From Treponema sp. (GTDB lineage: Bacteria > Spirochaetota > Spirochaetia > Treponematales > Breznakiellaceae): DNA of 6,923 bases. Where the stretch lies: the NCBI GenBank assembly GCA_031268125.1, contig JAIRXT010000219.1:1-6923 (forward strand), given 5' to 3'. Shown piece after piece: positions 1-5,112 of this stretch. Both the position numbers and the translations under genes were made by a program. Positions within the stretch are counted from its first letter, which is position 1, and the number at the start of each line of letters is the position of its first letter. Under the pieces are notes generated by a model, which saw nothing but the letters and a program-made list of their open reading frames with translations, had not been told where the DNA came from and did no database searches.

Positions 1-82
1 GGAAAAAGTAGACGCCCTTATGGTTTAAGCTAAACGCGGCCTGAACTGTACCAGCACTTTTACTTTTACAAAATTTTCGATG

Positions 83-193
83 GAAAAGACGCCTATAAAA
101 TCATTTGGGGTCCTGCCGGTGGAAAGAATCCGGGGCCCCCACCCCAGATTCTTTCCACCGGCACCCCCTGTTACATTCTTCGGGCGTCTTTTC
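83..193. repeat. Large nested inverted repeat
   Basis: The outer arms GAAAAGACGCC (83-93) and GGCGTCTTTTC (183-193) are perfectly complementary over 11 bp. The inner arms TGCCGGTGGAAAGAATC (114-130) and GATTCTTTCCACCGGCA (147-163) are perfectly complementary over 17 bp. The inner stem continues after one C-A mismatch with four G-C pairs (132-135 with 142-145) around a six-base loop. GGGG at 107-110 can also pair with CCCC at 164-167. Open reading frames crossing this palindrome on both strands (about 65-70 codons) follow from the symmetry and resemble no protein I know. Confidence 0.85.
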
Positions 194-240
194 TCCCCCC
201 TAAAAAAACTAACATTGCTTAAAAGGGGGTTAATCAAGGT

Positions 241-311
241 AAAAAATGGTCAAATGGTGAACGGTAATTCGGGGTAATACCCGCGGGAACATCGTCATTT
301 GACCATTTTTT
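241..311. repeat. Long inverted repeat ending in a T run (possible terminator)
   Basis: AAAAAATGGTCAAATG (241-256) is the exact reverse complement of CATTTGACCATTTTTT (296-311). Two G-T and two Watson-Crick pairs extend the stem inward (257-260 with 292-295). The loop region contains GGGTAATACCC (272-282), which can form a small internal hairpin, overlapped by the palindrome CCGCGG (281-286). The right arm ends in seven T (306-312) and the left arm begins with six A, so it could terminate transcripts from either side. The base of the stem is AT-rich, unlike a classical intrinsic terminator, and no gene ending upstream is visible in the window. Confidence 0.7.
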
Positions 312-352
312 TGTTGGACAAGGGGGATTTTTCGCTAAAAATAAAATTGCCG

Positions 353-379
353 GAACTGCACGCGGGGCGGGCGCAGTTC
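353..379. repeat. Short GC-rich hairpin
   Basis: GAACTGC (353-359) pairs perfectly with GCAGTTC (373-379) around a 13-base GC-rich loop. It lies at the right edge of the candidate 40-382 element and includes most of the 18 bases that distinguish its right terminal repeat from the left. No T run follows, so it is not an obvious terminator. Confidence 0.6.
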
Positions 380-412
380 AGGTCAAAATAGCATGTACAG
401 GCCCCTGCATAA

Positions 413-430
413 CTTTACACAGATTTAACA
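413..430 (+). promoter_or_regulatory. Pho-box-like direct repeat (predicted PhoB site)
   Basis: CTTTACA (413-419) and TTTAACA (424-430) are two 7-base near-repeats separated by four bases, giving an 11-base period. Known PhoB/PhoP sites share this layout: 7-base units with 4-base spacers in enterobacteria, and TTAACA-like hexamers every 11 bases in Bacillus. The site lies 84 bases before the pstS start, in the only non-coding region ahead of an operon that encodes its own PhoB. A third similar unit, TTTGACA (447-453), is 23 bases downstream, one base off the 11-base register. Confidence 0.55.
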
Positions 431-446
431 TAACCTCTCCCGCGGA

Positions 447-469
447 TTTGACATTCCCGCCCTTATATT
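447..469 (+). promoter_or_regulatory. Possible pstS promoter elements
   Basis: TTGACA (448-453) matches the sigma-70 -35 consensus, and TATATT (464-469) resembles a -10 element. The 10-base gap is too short for an ordinary sigma-70 promoter. In phosphate-regulated promoters the activator site often replaces the -35, with the last repeat about 10 bases before the -10, and TTTGACA (447-453) would suit that arrangement. The start of transcription cannot be fixed from sequence alone. Confidence 0.35.
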
Positions 470-482
470 AAACGCAGAAAAC

Positions 483-497
483 GCGGGGATATCCCGC
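483..497 (+). promoter_or_regulatory. Small leader hairpin before the pstS ribosome binding site
   Basis: GCGGG (483-487) pairs with CCCGC (493-497) around GATAT. The hairpin ends five bases before the ribosome binding site at 502-507. It could affect mRNA stability or initiation, but it is short and may be chance in GC-rich DNA. Confidence 0.35.
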
Positions 498-501
498 ATA
501 C

Positions 502-507
502 AAGGAG
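502..507 (+). promoter_or_regulatory. Ribosome binding site of pstS
   Basis: AAGGAG lies six bases before ATG at 514. This is a near-ideal Shine-Dalgarno match and fixes the pstS start. It is stronger than the sites before the two GTG-initiated genes in the operon. Confidence 0.85.
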
Positions 508-513
508 CATAAC

Positions 514-1371
514 ATGAAAAGACTGGCTGGCCTGGCGCTGATTACCCTGCTGGCAGGGAACGTGTTTGCCGCGGGAAGGCAAAATTCGGGCGGTTCGTCC
601 GGCGGGAGCATCATCGTCATGTCCCGGGAAGACGGATCGGGAACAAGGAGCGCCTTTACGGAACTGTTTGGGGTTCTCGATTCCGGCAGCAGGGACGCCA
701 TTACCCTGTCGGCGGAAATAACCAATAACACCGCGGTTATGATGACCAGCGTGGCGGGAGAACGAAACGCCATAGGCTACATCTCCCTGGGTTCCCTCAA
801 CGACACGGTAAAGGCCCTGGCCATTGACGGGGTCGTGCCGGACGCCGAAACCGCCGCCGCCGGAACCTACAAGATCACCCGGCCCTTTTATATTGTTACA
901 AAAGGCGAAGTAAAGGCTGCGGCCGGGGACTTTATCGCCTTTATCATGAGCCGGGAAGGACAGGACGTTATCAGCGCCAACGGGTATGTCCGCAGGGCCG
1001 ACACGGGAGCCTTCACCAGCGCCATGCCTTCCGGCAGAATCATTGTGGCCGGTTCTTCTTCGGTTACGCCGGTCATGGAAAAACTACAGGAAGCCTACGA
1101 GAAAATTAACCCCGGCGCCGGCATCGAGATACAGCAGAGCGACTCCTCCACCGGGATAAACGCCGCCGTCGACGGAATCTGCGACATCGGCATGGCCTCC
1201 CGGGACCTGCGGAGTACCGAAATAGAGAAGGGCCTGACGGGCACGGTTATCGCCATTGACGGCATTGCGGTGATCGTCAACAAAGCAAACCCGCTGACCG
1301 GTCTGACCAAGGACCAGGTAAAGGCCATTTATCTGGGCCAGGCGGAAACCTGGAGCGCCGTAACCCGGTGA
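514..1371 (+). CDS. pstS: Phosphate ABC transporter substrate-binding protein PstS, circularly permuted
   Basis: This is the periplasmic phosphate receptor that feeds PstCAB. It has 285 residues. Residues 1-19 or 1-20 form a type I signal peptide (hydrophobic 5-15, cleavage near VFA-A) with no lipobox cysteine. A Gly/Ser-rich linker (24-32) follows. Residues 33-159 match what is normally the C-terminal part of PstS: SREDGSGTR (37-45, equivalent to the E. coli Arg135 and Ser139-Gly-Thr phosphate ligands), GYISLGSLND (88-97), RPFYIVTKG (123-131) and the usual C-terminal GYV (157-159). Residues 160-175 are a linker. Residues 176-283 match the normal N-terminal part: VAGSSSVTP (178-186), SSTGI (211-215), GMASR (226-230), DGIAVIVN (249-256) and IYLGxxxxW (272-280). 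All segments are present in permuted order, so the protein may well be functional. The gene overlaps pstC by four bases (GTGA). Family assignment is firm and the permutation is read directly from motif order; activity is inferred. Confidence 0.93.
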   Translation: MKRLAGLALITLLAGNVFAAGRQNSGGSSGGSIIVMSREDGSGTRSAFTELFGVLDSGSRDAITLSAEITNNTAVMMTSVAGERNAIGYISLGSLNDTVKALAIDGVVPDAETAAAGTYKITRPFYIVTKGEVKAAAGDFIAFIMSREGQDVISANGYVRRADTGAFTSAMPSGRIIVAGSSSVTPVMEKLQEAYEKINPGAGIEIQQSDSSTGINAAVDGICDIGMASRDLRSTEIEKGLTGTVIAIDGIAVIVNKANPLTGLTKDQVKAIYLGQAETWSAVTR

Positions 1372-2207
1372 AAGAAAAACTACTGCACGGCGTCTTTGCG
1401 GCGGCGGCCTGCGTGTGCATCTCCTGCGTAGCCCTAATCTGCCTGTTCCTGTTCGTCAACGGTATTCCGGCCGTGGGGAAGATTGGCCCCCTGGCCTTCC
1501 TGGCGGGAACAACATGGAAACCCGGGAGCGATCTGTACGGCATAGCGCCGATGATACTGGGCAGTATATACGTTACCGCGGGGGCCGTCATCTTTGGCGT
1601 GCCCCTGGGCGTATTCACCGCCGTCTTTATGGCGAAGTTTTGCGGAAAGTCCCTGCACCAGGCGCTTTCCCCCTGTATATCCCTCCTTGCCGGAATCCCT
1701 TCGATAATTTACGGATTCTTCGGCCTGGTGGTCATGGTCCCCGTTTTGCGTTTCTTTTTTGGAGGCAGCGGGAAAAGCCTCTTAACAGCATCACTGCTGC
1801 TTGCGCTGATGATCCTCCCCACCATCATCAGCGTATCAGAAGCTTCTATCCGTGCCGTACCGGAAAGTTTCTACGAAGGGGCACTAGCCCTGGGGGCCAC
1901 CCACGAGCAGTCGGTCTTTTTTGCCGTCCTGCCCGCGGCCCGTTCCGGGATCACCGCGGGGGTTGTCCTGGGCATAGGCCGCGCCATTGGGGAAACAATG
2001 GCCGTCATCATGGTTGCCGGAAACCAGGCCGTCATCCCGCGCAGCCTTTTCCGGGGGCTCCGCACCCTTACCGCCAACATCGTGCTGGAAATGGGCTATG
2101 CCGCGGAGCTTCACCGGGAAGCCCTAATCTCCACCGCGGTCGTCCTGTTTGTGTTTATTCTGATAATAAACATTCTCCTGTCTCTTGGTAAAAAAAGGAC
2201 CTTTTGA
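1368..2207 (+). CDS. pstC: Phosphate ABC transporter permease PstC
   Basis: This inner-membrane permease subunit pairs with PstA to form the phosphate channel. It has 279 residues with about six hydrophobic segments: roughly 8-31, 61-87, 100-127, 137-156, 195-217 and 250-273. The LAGIPSIIYGFFGL segment in the middle is characteristic of Pst permeases. The cytoplasmic coupling loop EGALALGA begins at E170 and is followed by the LPAARSGI and GRAIGETMA segments, where the ATPase PstB docks. The start is GTG, overlapping the pstS stop as GTGA, with only a weak GGAG (1352-1355) twelve bases upstream, so translation probably depends on ribosomes finishing pstS. It is slightly shorter than the E. 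coli protein of about 319 residues, mainly in loops. PstC and PstA are similar; gene order and the N-terminal region favour PstC here. Confidence 0.95.
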   Translation: MKEKLLHGVFAAAACVCISCVALICLFLFVNGIPAVGKIGPLAFLAGTTWKPGSDLYGIAPMILGSIYVTAGAVIFGVPLGVFTAVFMAKFCGKSLHQALSPCISLLAGIPSIIYGFFGLVVMVPVLRFFFGGSGKSLLTASLLLALMILPTIISVSEASIRAVPESFYEGALALGATHEQSVFFAVLPAARSGITAGVVLGIGRAIGETMAVIMVAGNQAVIPRSLFRGLRTLTANIVLEMGYAAELHREALISTAVVLFVFILIINILLSLGKKRTF

Positions 2208-3043
2208 TGAAACAGACACGCAAGCCCCTGTCCTGGCTGTTAGGATTCCTGGTACGGGCATCGGCAGTTATCACCATAACGATAATTCTTTTCCTGGTGG
2301 GTTACATCCTGATAAAAGGTATTCCCAACCTTTCCACGGATCTTTTTTCTCCCCATTACTCCAGCGAAAACGTATCCCTGCTCCCGGCGATGATCAACAC
2401 CATCATCATTACGATAACTGCGTTACTGGCGGCGGTCCCGGTGGGAATATGTTCCGCCATCTGGCTGGCGGAATATTCACGGCGGGGCAGCCGCCTGATC
2501 ATCCTGGTCCGGCTTGCAGCGGAAACCCTGGCGGGAATCCCCTCCATCATTTACGGCCTTTTTGGGATGCTGCTCTTTGTTATATTCCTCGGCTGGGGAT
2601 ACTCCCTCCTGGCGGGGGCCTGCACCCTGGCAATTATGGTTCTGCCGGTCATCATGCGGACCACCGAAAACGCCCTGCTCTCCGTGCCGGATTCCTTCCG
2701 GGAAGGCAGCTTCGCCCTGGGAGCAGGAAAACTGCGGACCATATTTTCCATCGTCCTCCCGGCGGCCATGCCGGGGATTCTTTCAGGTGTCATTCTTTCC
2801 ATCGGGCGCATCGTGGGAGAAACGGCGGCGTTGATTTTTACCGCCGGAACGGTAGCAAAAATACCGTCCGGCCCCTTTTCTTCGGTACGGACCCTGGCGG
2901 TTCACATGTACAGCCTTTCCAGCGAAGGCTTATATATCAAACAATCCTACGCCGCCGCAGTAGTACTGCTTGTTGTGGTGGCGGGAATCAACGCCCTTGC
3001 GGGCCTGGGAGCGAAAAAAATAGGATCGAATCTCAATGGATAA
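2207..3043 (+). CDS. pstA: Phosphate ABC transporter permease PstA
   Basis: This is the second membrane permease of the phosphate importer. I chose ATG at 2207, giving 278 residues. A TTG three bases earlier is possible, but AGGA (2196-2199) sits seven bases before this ATG, and the TGATG junction with pstC (one-base overlap) is typical of coupled genes. About six hydrophobic segments are visible, beginning with residues 13-36. The LAGIPSIIYGLFGM segment matches its counterpart in PstC. The EGSFALGA coupling loop starts at E166 and is followed by LPAAMPGI and GRIVGETAALIFTAG, as expected for contact with PstB. The gene overlaps pstB by eight bases. The parallel motifs in PstC and PstA reflect the known ancient relationship of the two subunits. 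Confidence 0.95.
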   Translation: MKQTRKPLSWLLGFLVRASAVITITIILFLVGYILIKGIPNLSTDLFSPHYSSENVSLLPAMINTIIITITALLAAVPVGICSAIWLAEYSRRGSRLIILVRLAAETLAGIPSIIYGLFGMLLFVIFLGWGYSLLAGACTLAIMVLPVIMRTTENALLSVPDSFREGSFALGAGKLRTIFSIVLPAAMPGILSGVILSIGRIVGETAALIFTAGTVAKIPSGPFSSVRTLAVHMYSLSSEGLYIKQSYAAAVVLLVVVAGINALAGLGAKKIGSNLNG

Positions 3044-3785
3044 ACTCAGCATTACCAGCCTTAATCTGTATTACGGAACCTTCCCGGCCCTTAAAAACGT
3101 CAACCTTTCCATAAACACCCGTGAAATAGTCGCCCTTATCGGGCCTTCCGGCTGCGGTAAATCAACGCTGCTCAAAACCATAAACCGCATGAACGATTTG
3201 ATAGACGACTGCCGGATCGAAGGGGAAGTCCTGCTTGACGGAGAAAACGTCTACAGCGGCATGGACGTAACTTTGCTGAGAAAACGAATCGGCATGGTCT
3301 TCCAGAAACCGAACCCCTTCCCCATGAGCATTTACGACAACATAGCCTTTGGCCCCCGGACCCACGGCGTCAAGTCCCGGATAAAGCTGGACGAGATCGT
3401 GGAGGCATCCCTTCAGGCCGCGGCAATCTGGGACGAGGTAAAGGACCGGCTGAAAAAAAACGCCCTCTCCCTTTCCGGCGGACAGCAGCAGCGGCTTTGT
3501 ATAGCCAGGGCCCTGGCGGTAAACCCCGAAGTCCTGCTCATGGACGAGCCCACCAGCGCGCTGGATCCCATATCCACCTCAAAAATAGAAGACCTTGCGG
3601 CGGAACTGAAAAAACAGTACACTATTGTTATCGTTACCCACAACATGCAGCAGGCGGCCCGGATTTCCGACCGGACCGCTTTTTTTCTTCTTGGAGAAAT
3701 GATCGAGTGTAATTCTACAGAATCGATTTTTTCCATGCCCCGGGACAAACGGACCGAGGATTATATTACCGGGAGATTTGGCTGA
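3036..3785 (+). CDS. pstB: Phosphate ABC transporter ATP-binding protein PstB
   Basis: This cytoplasmic ATPase dimerises on PstC and PstA to drive phosphate import. Its 249 residues match the usual family length of about 250-260. The N-terminal LNLYYGTFPALKNVNL is typical of PstB. Walker A is GPSGCGKST (36-44), the Q-loop region is MVFQKPNPFPMSIYDN, the ABC signature is LSGGQQQRL (146-154), Walker B ends in MDEP with D170 and catalytic E171, and the switch histidine is H202 in VTHNMQQAAR. All catalytic elements are intact. The INRMNDLI segment after Walker A and the C-terminal EDYITGRFG are further PstB hallmarks. ATG at 3036 overlaps the end of pstA, with AGGA at 3022-3025 in front. The stop overlaps phoU by one base (TGATG). 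Confidence 0.98.
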   Translation: MDKLSITSLNLYYGTFPALKNVNLSINTREIVALIGPSGCGKSTLLKTINRMNDLIDDCRIEGEVLLDGENVYSGMDVTLLRKRIGMVFQKPNPFPMSIYDNIAFGPRTHGVKSRIKLDEIVEASLQAAAIWDEVKDRLKKNALSLSGGQQQRLCIARALAVNPEVLLMDEPTSALDPISTSKIEDLAAELKKQYTIVIVTHNMQQAARISDRTAFFLLGEMIECNSTESIFSMPRDKRTEDYITGRFG

Positions 3786-4423
3786 TGCGCGAAACATACC
3801 ATAAGCAGCTTGAAAATCTACATACCGAACTTATACGAATGGGGGCCCTGTGCGAAGACGCCATTGCCAACGCAGTAAAGGCCCTGGTTGACGGGGACAA
3901 CGCCCTGCGGGAAAAAGTATGGGACCTGGAACGGGAAATCGACATAAAAGAACGCGAAATAGAGTCCTTTTCCCTGCGCCTGCTTCTGCGGGAACAGCCG
4001 GTGGCCGGGGATCTGCGGCAGATAACGGCGGCACAGAGAATGATCACCGACATGGAGCGCATCGGCGATCAGGCGGCCGACATAGCGGAACTTTCGCGCT
4101 TCATCGAAAACCGGGAAATTATCGGCGGTATTCCCATCAGCGATATGGCAAAGGCCGCCGCAAAGATGCTTACCGGCAGCGTAGATGCCTTTGTGGCGGC
4201 GGATCTTGAAAAAGCCCGGTCGGTTATAGCCGGCGATGACGTGGTGGACAGCTATTTTACGGAAATTAAAAACGGATTAATCGCGCTGGTATCAAAAAAC
4301 AGCGGCGTTGGGGAGGATTGTATAGACCTCATCATGATAGCAAAGTACCTGGAACGAATCGGCGATCACGCGCAAAATATTGCGGAGTGGGTTGAATTCT
4401 CCATCACCGGGAAACGCCGGTGA
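3785..4423 (+). CDS. phoU: Phosphate signalling regulator PhoU
   Basis: PhoU is a peripheral cytoplasmic protein that connects the Pst transporter with PhoR and restrains Pho signalling when phosphate is ample. The 212 residues are predicted mostly helical and contain the two-fold repeated three-helix pattern of the family. Each half carries the conserved metal-binding helix: DMERIGDQAADIAE (89-102, with E91, D95 and D99) and YLERIGDHAQNIAE (188-201, with E190 and D194). The N-terminal YHKQLENLHTELIRMG is also typical. ATG at 3785 overlaps the pstB stop by one base, with GGGAG (3771-3775) nine bases upstream. The stop overlaps the GTG start of phoB. Position between the transporter and the two-component genes suits a bridging role. 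Confidence 0.96.
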   Translation: MRETYHKQLENLHTELIRMGALCEDAIANAVKALVDGDNALREKVWDLEREIDIKEREIESFSLRLLLREQPVAGDLRQITAAQRMITDMERIGDQAADIAELSRFIENREIIGGIPISDMAKAAAKMLTGSVDAFVAADLEKARSVIAGDDVVDSYFTEIKNGLIALVSKNSGVGEDCIDLIMIAKYLERIGDHAQNIAEWVEFSITGKRR

Positions 4424-5112
4424 CCCCCCGGACGATCTACCTGGTAGAAGATGATGACGGCATCCGTGAACTGGTAATTTATACCCTGCGGAACACCGGC
4501 TTTGAGGCCAGGGGATTTTCCTGCGGGGAAGATTTTTGGCCGGCCCTGCGGGCAGAACTCCCCGCCCTGGTGATTCTGGACATCATGCTCCCCGGCGAAG
4601 ACGGCCTGGCGATATTAAAACGGCTGCGTTCCGGCGAAGCCACAAAAAAACTACCCGTCATGATGCTTACGGCCAGGGGCGCCGAATATGACAAAGTTCT
4701 GGGACTGGATTCCGGGGCCGACGACTACATGGCGAAACCGGCGGGCATGATGGAACTTATCGCCAGGGTCAAAAGCATTCTGCGGCGCAGCGAAACCGGT
4801 CCCGCGGAAGAACAGGAGGACTACCGCAGGGGAGACCTGTATGTAAACATACCCCGCCATGCGGTCATGAGCGGCGGCGAAAAAATCACCCTTACCCTAA
4901 AAGAATTTGATCTTCTGGTGTATCTGTTAAAAAATTCCGGCATCGTACTTTCCCGTGAACGGATCCTCCAGGCAGTCTGGGATTATTCCCTGGTCCTGGA
5001 AACGCGGACCGTCGACACCCATATCCTTACCCTGCGGACAAAGTTAAAAGCCGCCGGTTCATTAATCAAGACCGTGCGGGGCGTAGGTTATAAAATGGAG
5101 GACCCGGAATGA
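4420..5112 (+). CDS. phoB: Phosphate-response regulator PhoB (OmpR/PhoB family)
   Basis: This response regulator is phosphorylated by PhoR and then activates phosphate-starvation genes. It has 230 residues, normal for the family. The receiver domain (about 5-120) shows acidic residues E10, D11 and D12, phosphoacceptor D54 in LDIMLPGEDG, T84 and K106. The winged-helix DNA-binding domain (about 137-226) contains LTLKEFDLLVYLL, the recognition helix TRTVDTHILTLRTKL and the wing VRGVGYKM. One oddity is KPA at 106-108, where most family members have KPF. GTG at 4420 overlaps the phoU stop as GTGA with little Shine-Dalgarno sequence, implying coupled translation. The B. subtilis equivalent is called PhoP; the symbol rests on the pst-phoU context rather than on sequence that excludes other OmpR-type regulators. 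Confidence 0.92.
   Translation: MTPRTIYLVEDDDGIRELVIYTLRNTGFEARGFSCGEDFWPALRAELPALVILDIMLPGEDGLAILKRLRSGEATKKLPVMMLTARGAEYDKVLGLDSGADDYMAKPAGMMELIARVKSILRRSETGPAEEQEDYRRGDLYVNIPRHAVMSGGEKITLTLKEFDLLVYLLKNSGIVLSRERILQAVWDYSLVLETRTVDTHILTLRTKLKAAGSLIKTVRGVGYKMEDPE

Larger units (their letters stand above)
40..382. repeat. Candidate MITE-like element with terminal inverted repeats
   Basis: The stretch starts with CCTGAACTG (40-48) and ends with its exact reverse complement CAGTTCAGG (374-382). The similarity continues inward. The reverse complement of 49-68 matches 336-355 at 16 of 20 positions, and the right arm differs by an 18-base GC-rich insertion (356-373). Between the arms lie two long internal inverted repeats (83-193 and 241-311) and no credible gene. 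Short length, terminal repeats and lack of coding capacity fit a non-autonomous mobile element. I see no target-site duplication at the edges, so insertion is inferred only. It could instead be a set of structured intergenic repeats. Confidence 0.4.

Noticed and set aside
2..33. Possible C-terminal end of an upstream gene (EKVDALMV then stop at 26-28, or another frame ending at 33)
   Set aside because: Fewer than a dozen codons are visible and two frames are equally open, so no gene can be supported.
57..70. CTTTTACTTTTACA as a second Pho-box-like repeat
   Set aside because: The repeat period is six bases rather than eleven, and it lies inside the left terminal repeat of the candidate element, far from pstS.
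25..277. Open reading frames of 65-70 codons on both strands across 25-237 and 80-277
   Set aside because: They run through a long palindrome, mirror each other, lack convincing ribosome binding sites and resemble no protein family.
448..476. TTGACA as an ordinary sigma-70 -35 box
   Set aside because: At 16-18 base spacing the sequence is not -10-like; the only good match, TATATT, is 10 bases away. It is kept only as part of an activator-dependent arrangement.
514..1371. pstS as a truncated or frameshifted pseudogene
   Set aside because: The frame is intact with signal peptide and strong ribosome binding site, and every conserved PstS segment is present once, only in permuted order.
2204..2206. 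TTG at 2204 as the pstA start
   Set aside because: The ATG at 2207 has better spacing from AGGA (2196-2199) and makes a standard TGATG junction.
1415..3114. Long + strand open frames inside pstC (1415-2191) and over pstA (2185-3114)
   Set aside because: They lie over complete permease genes in another frame, are rich in Pro, Arg, Gly and His as expected for GC-rich shadow frames, and match no family.
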